Shown: one piece after another, positions 8,337-17,401 of the stretch | Layout of the letters: every line of letters begins with the position of its first letter | Numbering within the stretch: position 1 is the stretch's first letter | Assembly: GCA_965217605.1 (NCBI GenBank) | Contig: CBDCJB010000005.1 | Span: 8,670 to 72,669, forward strand | From: JAYYZW01 sp965217605 | GTDB taxonomy: Bacteria; Pseudomonadota; Gammaproteobacteria; Ga0077536 | Length of the DNA stretch: 64,000 nt | Reading direction: 5' to 3' | Made by a program: the position numbers and the translations under genes | Notes under the pieces: generated by a model | The model's input: only the letters and a program-made list of their open reading frames with translations | The model's database searches: none | What the model was told of the DNA's origin: nothing

Positions 8337-9254
8337 CTAAGCGAGCCCGAGTAACTTCAGCAGCGCCGACCAATAATGGTCGAGAAAGAAAAAGAAGAAC
8401 AAGCCCGTCAAGTACACGATCGAATAGCGAAACGCCGCCATCGCCAGTTCGTCGTCGTGATCGGTTTGCATACGGATCGCGTAGTAGAGGAAACCGGCGT
8501 CAAGCGCGAGCGCTCCGATTAAATAAACTACGCCGCTCATGTAGGTCGCGAAGGGCAACAGGGTCGCGACGACCAGGATCACGGTATAGAGGAGGATCTG
8601 CAGGCGCGTGTAATCGACGCCATGCGTGATCGGCAACATGGGAATATCGGCGTTTGCATAGTCTTCGCGCCGATAGATCGCCAGCGCCCAAAAGTGTGGC
8701 GGCGTCCACGCGAAGATGATGAGAAACAAGAGCAAGGCATGGGGATCAACCTGCCCCGTGACGGCAGTCCATCCGAGGACTGGCGGCGCCGCACCCGCGG
8801 CGCCGCCTATCACGATGTTCTGCGGGGTCGCGTACTTGAGATACATCGTGTAGATCACGGCGTAGCCAATGAGCGAGGCGAAGGTGATCACGGCCGTCAG
8901 CACGTTGACGAACGCCACCAGGAGGTACATCGATATCGCGCCGATGAGCAGCGCAAACGCGAGCGCTTGCGCCCGGTTCAAACCGCCCTGCGGCAGCGGG
9001 CGGTTGCGCGTTCTCGCCATGAGCGCATCGATGCGGTGTTCGGCGACGTGATTGATCGCGGCAGCGGATGCTGCGGCGAGCGCTATACCGAGCGTCGCCG
9101 GGATAAACAGGCTCAACGGTACGGCGCCGGGCGTCGATAAAAACATCCCGACCACCGCGGTAAATACGATGAGGACGACGACACGCGGCTTGCACAACTC
9201 GGCGTAATCGCGCCAGTGGCCGATCGACGCCGAAACTGCAGTCGTGCTTGTCAT
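8337..9254 (-). CDS. ctaB: Heme O synthase (protoheme IX farnesyltransferase)
   Basis: UbiA-family integral membrane prenyltransferase that adds a farnesyl group to heme b, giving heme O for the oxidase. The prenyl-diphosphate/Mg motif region with DALMARTRNRPLPQG is at residues 76-90, and the second conserved loop has FAWTPPHFWALAIYRREDY. About nine hydrophobic helices. 305 residues, the normal length. Placed directly downstream of ctaA, which uses its product. Confidence 0.95.
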   Translation of the reverse strand: MTSTTAVSASIGHWRDYAELCKPRVVVLIVFTAVVGMFLSTPGAVPLSLFIPATLGIALAAASAAAINHVAEHRIDALMARTRNRPLPQGGLNRAQALAFALLIGAISMYLLVAFVNVLTAVITFASLIGYAVIYTMYLKYATPQNIVIGGAAGAAPPVLGWTAVTGQVDPHALLLFLIIFAWTPPHFWALAIYRREDYANADIPMLPITHGVDYTRLQILLYTVILVVATLLPFATYMSGVVYLIGALALDAGFLYYAIRMQTDHDDELAMAAFRYSIVYLTGLFFFFFLDHYWSALLKLLGLA

Positions 9255-9266
9255 GAGCTCAGTCGT

Positions 9267-10244
9267 TCACATCCGGCGCGTTAGGTAAAGCAGCGAAACC
9301 AGGCACATCAGGAGCACGGCGGCTCCCGCGTTGTGGGCCACGGCGACGGTGAGCGGCAGTCCACCGACGACGTTCGAAATACCCAAGGTGAGTTGGCCTA
9401 CGAGTGCCGCGAGTATACACCAGGCTACGCGCAGCAAGCGTTGCGCGCCGCTCTGGAATACGCGCCAGACCAGGCCCAAGATGACTGCGGTCGCGACGAT
9501 CGCGCCCAGCCGATGCACGACGTGAATGGCCGTTCGCGCGGGTGTCTCGAGGACGCCGAACTCGTAGTTGATGCCGAGGCCGCGCCACAGTACGAAGGCT
9601 TCGCCGAAATCCATTTGCGGCCACCATTGTCCCTGGCAGGTGGGAAAATCCGTGCAGGCGAGCGCGGCGTAGTTCGCGCTCGTCCAGGCGCCCAGAAAGA
9701 TCTGCACGAGTAACACGCCGGTTGTAAACCATACCGCTCGGCGCAGCGTACCGGCGTCGTCCTGCGATCGTGGCGCCGTTCGCAAACCGAGAAAATTCCA
9801 CCAGAGCAACGCCAACGTCGCAAACCCGCCGAGCAGGTGCGCGCCGACTACGAGCGGTTTCAACAGCAGAGTCACGGTCCACATACCGAGTGCCCCCTGA
9901 AAGACGACCAGTGGCACCAAGCCGTATACGACGAGGTTCGAGCGGCCGCGCCGCTCGGCGTTGCGCGCGGATACCGCCATGATCATGATCCCGAGACCCA
10001 AGGCGCTCGCGGCATAGCGGTGCGCCATCTCACGCCGTGCTTTGCCAGTCTCCAACGGCCGCCACCGGGGATCGTTACCGCGGATCTCCCCAGGCGCGCT
10101 CGGCACGGTCAAACGCCCGTAACAGCCGGGCCAGTCCGGGCAACCGAGACCAGCGTCGGTGAGCCGCACGTAGGCCCCGAGCACGATGACGATCAAGGCC
10201 AACGCGGGCAACACACCCGACAGGAAACGGTAGATCGCGTTCAA
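9267..10244 (-). CDS. ctaA: Heme A synthase (COX15/CtaA)
   Basis: Oxidises the methyl group of heme O to give heme A. Eight hydrophobic segments with conserved histidines in helices (including HRYAAS, HLLGG, HVVHRLGA and VAVAHN) that hold heme. A cysteine pair in the periplasmic loop (CTDFPTC) fits the class with a disulfide. Start TTG at 10244 overlaps the preceding stop by four bases (TTGA). 325 residues. Confidence 0.94.
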   Translation of the reverse strand: MNAIYRFLSGVLPALALIVIVLGAYVRLTDAGLGCPDWPGCYGRLTVPSAPGEIRGNDPRWRPLETGKARREMAHRYAASALGLGIMIMAVSARNAERRGRSNLVVYGLVPLVVFQGALGMWTVTLLLKPLVVGAHLLGGFATLALLWWNFLGLRTAPRSQDDAGTLRRAVWFTTGVLLVQIFLGAWTSANYAALACTDFPTCQGQWWPQMDFGEAFVLWRGLGINYEFGVLETPARTAIHVVHRLGAIVATAVILGLVWRVFQSGAQRLLRVAWCILAALVGQLTLGISNVVGGLPLTVAVAHNAGAAVLLMCLVSLLYLTRRM

Positions 10245-10816
10245 TTGATTTTTGACGCCCTGAGCAGGCGCTTGATGTCTTTTTTGATATCCCCGGGCGG
10301 CACGTCGACATCGAAAACGATCATCATCTGCCGCCGCCAGTCGAGGAACACGATGCCGCGGTCCTGCATGCCGGCGCCCCGTTCTGCGAGCGTCGCACTA
10401 AGGAAGGTTCGCGCGGTTCGATCCGCAATCATTACAACGCGTAATGCGGAATCGGTCGTGTCGTCGATCAAAGCCGCGATGCGTACGCGTGTCGCGCCCT
10501 GCCCGAGGACGGTGCGTATGGTCGCGAGTTTGTTCAAGGCCGCCTCACAAGTGGCCGCACATGGGCCCGGGCCGACGTATACGATCGCCCATTCGCTGGG
10601 CTCGAGTTTGATTTCATCCAGCGCCTGCAGTTCGGGATGCGCGCCGACATCGACCGGCGGCTGAATCAACGTGCCGTGGTTGAGCAAGCCTTGGCCCGTC
10701 GACGGCGGGCGAACGACCGCCAGCCACCAGGCCGCTATCATCGGTACGGCGAACACCGCCACCAAAGCTAAGATCGTCGGTGCTGCGCGAGGTTTCCTTG
10801 CGGCGGGTTCAGACAT
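10241..10816 (-). CDS. Cytochrome-oxidase-cluster membrane-anchored protein, thioredoxin-fold-like
   Basis: One N-terminal membrane helix (about residues 14-34) and a periplasmic domain with CAATCEAAL, where two cysteines are spaced CxxxC as in Sco1/SenC proteins; the Sco histidine is not evident. Pseudomonads have an uncharacterised gene in the same place between SURF1 and ctaA. Start chosen at ATG 10816 (SEPAARK), overlapping the SURF1 stop by a few bases; the long in-frame extension to 10924 lies inside SURF1. Probably an oxidase assembly factor, by context only. Confidence 0.72.
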   Translation of the reverse strand: MSEPAARKPRAAPTILALVAVFAVPMIAAWWLAVVRPPSTGQGLLNHGTLIQPPVDVGAHPELQALDEIKLEPSEWAIVYVGPGPCAATCEAALNKLATIRTVLGQGATRVRIAALIDDTTDSALRVVMIADRTARTFLSATLAERGAGMQDRGIVFLDWRRQMMIVFDVDVPPGDIKKDIKRLLRASKIN

Positions 10817-11537
10817 CGTTCTCGTCGCCGCGCCGGCGCAAGAACCATACCCCGAATACGACGACCACGCCGGCCATCGCAAACCACTGTACGGCATAGG
10901 CTGAATGGCGCGCCGAGCCGTCACCGGGTGGCGCTCGATCGACGTTCAACGCGCCGACGGAATCCGCGTCGAGGTAGATCAAGGTCGGCCACAGCGCAAC
11001 GTCCAACGCCTCCGCCATCACGGCCATCATCGGTCGCTGTAGCCTGTACAAGGCCGGACTCAACGCTTCGATCGCATCGGTTTCGCCCGGTAGCACGATA
11101 CCGACGACCGGCTCCGGACCCAGATAGCCGTTGATCGTGACCGACTCAATCGGTGTGGGAAGGTCCGGCACCTCCTCGCGCCCGCCGCGCAGAGGTATCC
11201 AGCCCCGATTCACCAGTATCGTTCGCCCACTTTCCGATTCGACAGGGCTCAATACTTCATAGCCGGCTTGACCTTTGTAGATCCGGTTGTCGAGCAGTAT
11301 CTGCGTCTCGAGGTAGCGGCCGGTGAGCGTCGTTCGACGCCACAGGTATTCTGCCGGCAGTGTGTGTTCGGCGATCAATTCGAACGGCAGCGGCGCGGCA
11401 TTGAAGCGTTCGCTGAACGCCTCATGGCGCACGCGTTTCTCATCCGCGCGATGCAACTGCCAGAAGCCCAAGGCGCAGAGCAGCGCGAATCCCAATATGA
11501 AAACCGCGATCGAAGCGATGCGTTGCATCAACGCCAT
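10809..11537 (-). CDS. SURF1-family oxidase assembly protein
   Basis: SURF1 (Shy1) proteins help insert heme A into subunit I. Two membrane helices, one near each end (about residues 6-25 and 214-233), hold a periplasmic domain with LDNRIYKGQAGYEVLSPV and LVNRGWIP, both SURF1 hallmarks. Start at ATG 11537 with an AGGA site close upstream; the in-frame extension to 11612 is unconserved and overlaps the divergent gene. 242 residues. Confidence 0.92.
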   Translation of the reverse strand: MALMQRIASIAVFILGFALLCALGFWQLHRADEKRVRHEAFSERFNAAPLPFELIAEHTLPAEYLWRRTTLTGRYLETQILLDNRIYKGQAGYEVLSPVESESGRTILVNRGWIPLRGGREEVPDLPTPIESVTINGYLGPEPVVGIVLPGETDAIEALSPALYRLQRPMMAVMAEALDVALWPTLIYLDADSVGALNVDRAPPGDGSARHSAYAVQWFAMAGVVVVFGVWFLRRRGDENDV

Positions 11538-11605
11538 TATGTCCTCGTCGAGCGATCGCCGATAATGATGCCGAGCCCTTGCGTCACGCTCGTCTGATAC
11601 CCGAC

Positions 11606-11812
11606 ATGTCATTCGCCAAGATTTTGATCCTAGGAGTATTCGTGCTCATCCTGGTTTCTCTGGGGACGGCCGCCTACAGCTTGTTTAAAGGCGATGACCG
11701 TGACGGCACGGCGACGGTAAAAGCGCTTACGGTGCGGGTCATCTTATCGATCGCGCTGGTCATCGTAATCATGGCCTTAAATGCTCTGGGGTTAATAGCA
11801 CCGCACGGGTAA
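11606..11812 (+). CDS. Small twin-transmembrane protein (DUF2909-like)
   Basis: A 68-residue protein that is almost all two membrane helices (about residues 4-24 and 42-62) joined by a short charged loop FKGDDRDGTATVKALTVR. This is the pattern of the DUF2909 twin-transmembrane family, which is found beside SURF1 in gammaproteobacterial oxidase clusters. It is read opposite to the rest of the cluster. Start ATG 11606; an in-frame start at 11579 would add 9 residues. Confidence 0.85.
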   Translation: MSFAKILILGVFVLILVSLGTAAYSLFKGDDRDGTATVKALTVRVILSIALVIVIMALNALGLIAPHG

Positions 11813-11814
11813 GC

Positions 11815-11884
11815 ATGATCCCGGATTCCGCTACGCTCCATCCAGGTTACACCGAAGGAAAGAGGTAGCGGAATCCGGGATCAT
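11815..11884. repeat. Palindromic repeat, family A, copy 2 (internally shortened)
   Basis: Outer arms of 20 bases pair perfectly (11815-11834 with 11865-11884) and carry the family core CCGGATTCCGCTAC. The left half continues GCTCCATCCAGGTTAC, but its partner on the right is missing, so the inner half of one arm is lost. Confidence 0.85.
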
Positions 11885-11886
11885 TA

Positions 11887-11915
11887 TGAAAAAAGGGCGC
11901 TCGTCGGCGCCCTTT
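11887..11915 (-). terminator. Rho-independent terminator after coxC
   Basis: On the minus strand AAAGGGCGC - CGACGA - GCGCCC is followed by a T run (complement of 11889-11894). The stem is 11895-11900 with 11907-11912. It lies just past the coxC stop. Its A/T flanks on both sides mean it may also stop the convergent small gene. Confidence 0.8.
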
Positions 11916-11936
11916 AATCGTCAGAATACTGGTGCG

Positions 11937-12812
11937 CTATATCCAATACACGAACGTAAACAGCCCGAGCCATACCACATCCACGAAATGCCAATACCAG
12001 GCAACCGCCTCAAACGCGAAGTGGTGTTTCGGCGTGAAATGACCCCTGAGCGAGCGCACAAATATCGTCGCCAGCATCACCGCGCCCATGGACACGTGAA
12101 AACCGTGGAACCCGGTCAACATGAAGAACGTTGCCCCGTAGATCCCGGAGTTCAAGGTCAGGCCGAGTTCGTGGTAGGCATGGCCGTATTCGCCCGCTTG
12201 CAGGTACACGAATAAGACGCCCAAGGCCACGGTCATCCCGAGCCCGATGGTGAGCTGCTGCCGGCTCCCTTTCTTGAGGCCCCAGTGCGCCCAGGTCACG
12301 GTGGCGCCGCTCGACAGCAGGATGATGGTGTTCCAGAAGGGGATACCCCAAGCGCCGATCGTCTCCTTGAACTGCATGAATCCGTACGTCGACGGCGTAG
12401 CGAACAGCGGCCACGCAGCGGCAAACTCGGGCCATAAAAATTCATTCGTCGCCATCCCGGAGCCTTCACCCCCGAGCCACGGCACGGAGAAAATCCGTGC
12501 GTAGTACAGCGCGCCGAAGAACGCCGCGAAAAACATGACCTCTGAAAAGATGAACCACGCCATGCCCATGCGAAAGCTGACGTCGACCTGATCGTTGTAG
12601 ACACCGCCTTCGCTTTCCCCGATCACGGTGCCGAACCAGCCGAACAGCATGAAGACGAACAACAGGAACCCGCTGCCCAAGATAAACGGCCCGGCACCGA
12701 GCCCGTTGAGCGTGGTCGCGCCGCCGACGAACATCGTGAAGATCGCGATCGTGGCGATGATCGGCCACTGACTCGGTTCGGGGATGTAGTAATCGGAATG
12801 TGCTTCAGCCAT
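11937..12812 (-). CDS. coxC: Cytochrome c oxidase subunit III
   Basis: Integral membrane core subunit of aa3-type oxidase. Seven hydrophobic helices; conserved blocks include WFIFSEVMFFAAFFGALYY, TVTWAHWGLKKG and a C-terminal EAVAWYWHFVDVVWLGLF. 291 residues. It supports sustained proton pumping by subunit I. Confidence 0.96.
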   Translation of the reverse strand: MAEAHSDYYIPEPSQWPIIATIAIFTMFVGGATTLNGLGAGPFILGSGFLLFVFMLFGWFGTVIGESEGGVYNDQVDVSFRMGMAWFIFSEVMFFAAFFGALYYARIFSVPWLGGEGSGMATNEFLWPEFAAAWPLFATPSTYGFMQFKETIGAWGIPFWNTIILLSSGATVTWAHWGLKKGSRQQLTIGLGMTVALGVLFVYLQAGEYGHAYHELGLTLNSGIYGATFFMLTGFHGFHVSMGAVMLATIFVRSLRGHFTPKHHFAFEAVAWYWHFVDVVWLGLFTFVYWI

Positions 12813-12845
12813 GAGGGTGATCTCTGTGTAATGTCCTGTTGGTAT

Positions 12846-13400
12846 CTAGTTCAAAAACGCGTTCGCGGTCTCCGACGACTCGAAGAACGTGTAGGCGAGC
12901 GTCAGTATCTCGATTTCTGCCGGCAATTCCGCATCGACGACGAACCGGACCGGCATCACGCGCGACTCGCCGGCTTCGAGCGCTTGGCGCGTAAAGCAAA
13001 AACACTCGGTTTTATTGAAATACCGCGCTGCCTTGTTCGGCGCGACGCTTGGCACCGCGCTGCCGGTGACGGGCCATTGTGCGTAATTCGTCGCCTCGAA
13101 TTCGACGGTCGTTTCCGCGCCGGGGTGCACGGCGATCTTGTTCACGAGCGGCTTGAAGTCCCACGGCAGGTCGGCGTTGACGCTGGTCACGAACTCGACG
13201 GTGACGTAACGGGTTTCATCGACTCGGACCACCGCTGCGTCCGTTGCCGACAAGCGCCCGGTCTTGCCATTCAGGCCGGTGAGCTCGCAGAAGACGTTGT
13301 ACAAAGGCACGAGCGCATAGCCGAATCCGAACATGAGGCAAGTCGCTATCAGCAGTTTCGCCACCGTACGCCGATTAGCTGTTTCAGGTGATGCCGTCAT
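12846..13400 (-). CDS. ctaG: Cytochrome c oxidase assembly protein CtaG (Cox11)
   Basis: Copper chaperone that delivers Cu to the CuB site of subunit I. One N-terminal membrane helix (about residues 13-33) and a periplasmic immunoglobulin-like domain with the Cu-binding CFCF motif at 133-136. 184 residues. It begins four bases after a very small membrane ORF and follows coxA, the usual order. Confidence 0.95.
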   Translation of the reverse strand: MTASPETANRRTVAKLLIATCLMFGFGYALVPLYNVFCELTGLNGKTGRLSATDAAVVRVDETRYVTVEFVTSVNADLPWDFKPLVNKIAVHPGAETTVEFEATNYAQWPVTGSAVPSVAPNKAARYFNKTECFCFTRQALEAGESRVMPVRFVVDAELPAEIEILTLAYTFFESSETANAFLN

Positions 13401-13404
13401 GGTC

Positions 13405-13530
13405 CTAAAAGCGCGACAGGATACCGTAGCCGTAGATCGCTACTGCAATCACCGCGAGCACGATCGCCATGCGCACGGCGTTGCGGCGTTGAGCCTCATG
13501 TAGTTTCGACGATTCATCCTGCTCCACCAT
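13405..13530 (-). CDS. 41-residue single-span membrane protein of the oxidase cluster
   Basis: An open frame of 41 codons between coxA and ctaG. A charged N terminus (residues 1-20, including HEAQRRNAVR) leads into one membrane helix, MAIVLAVIAVAIYGYGIL. It starts six bases after the coxA stop and ends four bases before ctaG, so it fits tightly in the operon. Proteobacterial oxidase clusters often have an equally small assembly protein here. I have not seen its function established. Confidence 0.72.
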   Translation of the reverse strand: MVEQDESSKLHEAQRRNAVRMAIVLAVIAVAIYGYGILSRF

Positions 13531-13536
13531 CGTGTG

Positions 13537-15132
13537 CTAGCGCATGCCGCCTTCGATCGTCGAGGGCTCGGGCGGCGTAGTGAAGCTGTGGTAGGCCGGC
13601 GGTGAGGTCAGCGTCCATTCCAAGCCGTGCGCGCCTTCCCACACCTGGTCCGTCGCTTTCTCTCCCCCGCGTACACACTGGATGACGATGTAGAGGAACA
13701 GGAACTGCGAAAGACCGAAGACGAATCCGCCGATACTCGACACCATGTTGAAATCGGTGAACTGCACCGCGTAATCGGGAATGCGCCGCGGCATGCCGGC
13801 GAGCCCCAGAAAATGCTGGGGGAAAAACAACACGTTGACTGAGATCGTCGACAGCCAGAAATGCCATTTACCGAGCGTCTCGTTGTACATGTGCCCGGTC
13901 CATTTAGGCAGCCAGAAGTAAGCCGCCGCGAAACACGAGTAGATCGCGCCCGTTACCAATACGTAGTGAAAATGCGCGACGACGAAATAGGTGTCGTGAT
14001 ACTGAAAGTCCACCGGGGTCACGCCGAGCATGAGACCCGAGAACCCGCCGATCGAAAACAACACGATGAAGGCGATCGCGAACAGCATCGGCGTCTCGAA
14101 GGTCATCGAGCTTTTCCACATCGTGGCCAGCCAGTTGAAGATCTTCACACCGGTCGGTACGGCGATCAGCACGGTCGTATACATGAAGAACAATTCACCC
14201 GCCAGTGGCATACCGACGGTGAACATGTGATGCGCCCAGACGATGAATGACAGAAACGCGATCGCGGCCGTTGCATACACCATTGAGCTGTAGCCGAACA
14301 GCGGTTTGCGACAGAACGTCGGCAGGATCGCCGAAACGATACCGAAGGCCGGAAGGATCAGGATGTATACCTCGGGATGGCCGAAGAACCAGAAGATGTG
14401 CTGGAACATGACGGGGTCGCCGCCCGCCGCCGCGCTGAAGAAACCCGTGCCGAAGAACTTATCGGTCAGGAGCATCGTCACGGCGCCCGCCAATACCGGG
14501 ATCGAGGCGATCAACAGAAAGCCCGTGATGATCCAAGTCCAGACGAACAAGGGCAGCTTCAACAAGCTCATGCCCGGTGCGCGCATGTTGAATATGGTCG
14601 CCATGATGTTGATCGCGCCCGCGATCGAGGATGCGCCCATGAAATGTATGGCAAAGATCAGGAAGGGGAACGCGGCCCCGGTCTGCAGCACGAGCGGCGG
14701 GTACATCGTCCAACCGCCAGCCGGCGCGCCGCCCGGCAGGAACAGCGTACAGAGCAACAGGGTAAAGGCGAACGGGAGGATCCAGAAGCTCCAGTTGTTC
14801 AAGCGCGGCAAGGCCATGTCGGGCGCCCCGATCATCATCGGGACCAACCAGTTCGCGAAGCCCGTCCAGGCCGGCATCACGGCGCCGAAGATCATGACCA
14901 GGGCGTGCACCGTGGTCATCGAATTGAAGAACTGCGGGTCGACGAACTGCATGCCCGGCTGGAACAACTCGAGGCGGATGATCATCGCCATGGCGCCGCC
15001 GATGAAAAACATGACCAGCGAGAACACCAGGTACATCGTGCCGATGTCCTTGTGGTTGGTCGTCGTCAGCCAACGCATGATGCCGGTTGGATGATGGTCG
15101 TGATGATCGTCGTGGGTCGCTGCCTCACTCAT
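13537..15132 (-). CDS. coxA: Cytochrome c oxidase subunit I
   Basis: Catalytic heme-copper subunit of an aa3-type oxidase; reduces O2 and pumps protons. Twelve hydrophobic helices. Visible ligands and channels: HALVMIFGAVMPA (low-spin heme histidine helix), WFFGHPEVYILILPAFG (CuB His with the His-Tyr cross-link), and AHFHYVLVTGA (heme a3 and heme a histidines). The E of GHPEVY marks a type A1 oxidase. 531 residues. Confidence 0.98.
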   Translation of the reverse strand: MSEAATHDDHHDHHPTGIMRWLTTTNHKDIGTMYLVFSLVMFFIGGAMAMIIRLELFQPGMQFVDPQFFNSMTTVHALVMIFGAVMPAWTGFANWLVPMMIGAPDMALPRLNNWSFWILPFAFTLLLCTLFLPGGAPAGGWTMYPPLVLQTGAAFPFLIFAIHFMGASSIAGAINIMATIFNMRAPGMSLLKLPLFVWTWIITGFLLIASIPVLAGAVTMLLTDKFFGTGFFSAAAGGDPVMFQHIFWFFGHPEVYILILPAFGIVSAILPTFCRKPLFGYSSMVYATAAIAFLSFIVWAHHMFTVGMPLAGELFFMYTTVLIAVPTGVKIFNWLATMWKSSMTFETPMLFAIAFIVLFSIGGFSGLMLGVTPVDFQYHDTYFVVAHFHYVLVTGAIYSCFAAAYFWLPKWTGHMYNETLGKWHFWLSTISVNVLFFPQHFLGLAGMPRRIPDYAVQFTDFNMVSSIGGFVFGLSQFLFLYIVIQCVRGGEKATDQVWEGAHGLEWTLTSPPAYHSFTTPPEPSTIEGGMR

Positions 15133-15153
15133 GGATCTATCCTCTGTAAATGC

Positions 15154-16047
15154 TTAAATGGGTGTCTCGCCCCTCGGATCCCGTTGCGCCACGGCGGTCT
15201 TCTCTCGAACCTGCCCGGCCGTGCCCGCCTCGGCTTGCGCCTTTGCGGCTTTCATCTCCGCGACCCAGGCGGCGTAGGCCTCCTCGCTCACCGCTTCGAG
15301 GACGACCGGCATGAAACCGTGGTCCTTGCCGCAGAGTTCAGCGCATTGACCGCGATAGACACCGGGTTCCTCGATCAAAGCCCATGATTCGTTGATGAAG
15401 CCGGGGATGGCATCGCGCTTCCAACCCAGCGCCGGTACCCACCAGGCGTGGATGACGTCGGCGGCGGTGGTCAGATAGCGAACCTTTTTACCGACCGGCA
15501 CGATCACGCGCTTGTCGACGTCGCGCAGGTAATGCTCGACCGTGTTGGGATCGATACCGGAAGCTAATTGCCGCGCAACGTTCGCTTCATGCGTGATGGT
15601 GGAGAAAAAACTGATGTCGTCGTCGATGTATTCGTACTGCCATTTCCATTGGTAACCGGTAACCTTGATGGTCATGTCCGCCCCGGACGTGTCTTCCATC
15701 ATAATCAATGCCTTGGTCGCCGGGATCGCCATGCCGACGAGAATGAGAAACGGAACGATGGTCCACGCGATCTCGGCCTTGGTGCTCTCGTGCCATGTCG
15801 CGGGCACCGCACCCTTGGACTTTCGGAACGCCAGCACCGAGTAAAAGATCACGCCGAAGACCACGATGGCGATGATCGTGACGATCCACAGGATCAACAT
15901 GTGCAGGTCGTAGATCGTGTGGCTGTAGGGCGTCACGCCCTCGGGCAGATTCAGGTCCCAATCCGCGAGCGCGCTGACTGGCATCAGCGTCATGCCGCCG
16001 GCCCATGCGAGCTTCCTGCACAGGTCAGAACAATTCCAGAATGTCAT
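15154..16047 (-). CDS. coxB: Cytochrome c oxidase subunit II
   Basis: Accepts electrons from cytochrome c through the CuA centre. Signal/anchor region, two membrane helices (about residues 48-75 and 91-115), then a periplasmic cupredoxin domain. CuA ligands are seen: His200, then C235-x3-C239, His243 and Met246 in CAELCGKDHGFM. The aromatic patch GYQWKWQYEY is present. Start at ATG 16047, behind GGGAG; the longer in-frame start at 16074 lacks support. No C-terminal heme c domain. First gene of the leftward oxidase operon. Confidence 0.95.
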   Translation of the reverse strand: MTFWNCSDLCRKLAWAGGMTLMPVSALADWDLNLPEGVTPYSHTIYDLHMLILWIVTIIAIVVFGVIFYSVLAFRKSKGAVPATWHESTKAEIAWTIVPFLILVGMAIPATKALIMMEDTSGADMTIKVTGYQWKWQYEYIDDDISFFSTITHEANVARQLASGIDPNTVEHYLRDVDKRVIVPVGKKVRYLTTAADVIHAWWVPALGWKRDAIPGFINESWALIEEPGVYRGQCAELCGKDHGFMPVVLEAVSEEAYAAWVAEMKAAKAQAEAGTAGQVREKTAVAQRDPRGETPI

Positions 16048-16191
16048 GCTTTTTCGCTCCCCGTAGCGCTGCACCCGAACGGCCGGGACCGGTGCAAACC
16101 CAACGCTGCATTGTGTAGATGTACGGACGCCGGCGGCGGTCTCCCCCTGAGGGCCGCGGCCTACCGCTCAGGCCTCGCGAACCGGCCTATT

Positions 16192-16674
16192 CTACCGGTT
16201 TTTACCCAGCGCGTTAATCAGGGCTCGGGCGAAGGATTGGCGTTCGCCCTCACTCAGAAACTGTCCCAATTCGATGCGCTGTCCCTGTGCGGCAACGACG
16301 AGACGCGACGGGTGGTAACGGTACTGTGACGAGAGCAATTCCACGCGCACCCAGAAGCGGTTGAACTCGACGCGGTCTTCCACGTCCCGCTTGCCGGTCT
16401 CGATCACGACTTGGTCACCCGCGATGCGCACCACTTCGCGCCGTTCACCGTCGCGCAATACCAGGTAGAACGCGAGCGCGACCGCGAGAACCTCGAGCCC
16501 GGAAAACGGCAGGACCAAAGGCAACCCGAGCGCCAAAAAGAACCCGCCGATCGTAAAGCTCACGACCGCAATGAATGCGATGAAGCGCTTGGCTTCAGTC
16601 CAACTCATCGAGCGCGTTGGTTTCAATATCCAACACGCGTCGTCATCGCGGGGATCATCGAGCTGTGTGACCAA
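16192..16674 (-). CDS. DUF2244-family membrane protein
   Basis: A 160-residue protein with two close membrane helices (about residues 31-50 and 55-73) and a C-terminal soluble domain (ERREVVRIAGDQVVIETG, then FNRFWVRVEL and QGQRIELGQFL), matching the DUF2244 pattern. Often found near oxidase or central metabolic genes; function unknown. The 144 bases between it and coxB hold the oxidase promoter region, but no clear -35/-10 is seen. Confidence 0.8.
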   Translation of the reverse strand: MVTQLDDPRDDDACWILKPTRSMSWTEAKRFIAFIAVVSFTIGGFFLALGLPLVLPFSGLEVLAVALAFYLVLRDGERREVVRIAGDQVVIETGKRDVEDRVEFNRFWVRVELLSSQYRYHPSRLVVAAQGQRIELGQFLSEGERQSFARALINALGKNR

Positions 16675-16680
16675 CCGTCT

Positions 16681-17397
16681 CTAATGCTCCTGCTTCATGG
16701 GATAAGGCCGCCGTGCAAGCGCGTCGACTTCGGTCGCCAGCGTGCTCAAGCGCGGCGCGAGTTCGTCCAAGTCGGCGTCCGGCGCCCAATCTAGCATGGC
16801 CAGGCGCGGCGCGGGTATGCGCGCGGTCAGGGTCGCGATCACGTCGTCCAGCGCGAACAACGTGGGTTCCAGAATGTTCGCGACCCAGCCGATCAGCGGC
16901 TGGTCTGCCTGTTCGATCGCGTCGGCGGTGAGTACGGCATGATTGATGCAGCCGAGCTTCACGCCGACGACCAATAACACGGGCAGGTCAAGCGCCGTAA
17001 CAAGGTCCGCCAACCACAGGTCATCACCCAGCGGCACGCGCCAACCGCCGACGCCTTCGACGACGACGACGTCCGCCCGTGAACGGCATGCGGCGTAAGC
17101 GCGGCTGATGCGATCCAGATCGATGTGCGTATGCGCCGCTTTGGCGGCGATGTGCGGCGAACAAGGCGGCTCGAAGGTGTACGGATTCACGTCTTCGATC
17201 GGTAACGCGGTCGGCGCAGCGGCGGTCAACGCTTCGACGTCATCGTTCACGAGGCGCCCATCGATCAACGCCGCGCCGGTCGCGACCGGTTTCATTCCCG
17301 CCGCCGACACGCCATTGCCGGCCAGCGCGCGCAGCAGCGCGCAACTCACGCGCGTCTTACCGCATTCTGTATCCGTTCCCGTAATGAACACCGACAT
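16681..17397 (-). CDS. bioD: Dethiobiotin synthetase
   Basis: ATP-dependent carboxylation that closes the ureido ring of dethiobiotin. P-loop GTDTECGKT at residues 7-15, and VVVEGVGGWRVPLGDD as the conserved second loop. Start ATG 17397 (SVFITGTD), which gives 238 residues as expected; the longer frame to 17481 lies inside bioC. Last of the bioB-bioF-bioC-bioD run. Confidence 0.95.
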   Translation of the reverse strand: MSVFITGTDTECGKTRVSCALLRALAGNGVSAAGMKPVATGAALIDGRLVNDDVEALTAAAPTALPIEDVNPYTFEPPCSPHIAAKAAHTHIDLDRISRAYAACRSRADVVVVEGVGGWRVPLGDDLWLADLVTALDLPVLLVVGVKLGCINHAVLTADAIEQADQPLIGWVANILEPTLFALDDVIATLTARIPAPRLAMLDWAPDADLDELAPRLSTLATEVDALARRPYPMKQEH

Positions 17398-17401
17398 CGC
17401 T

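Noticed and set aside
14377..15387. 336-codon antisense frame over coxA/coxB
   Set aside because: Shadow of subunit I and II coding; composition is dominated by Arg, Glu and His in the usual antisense way.
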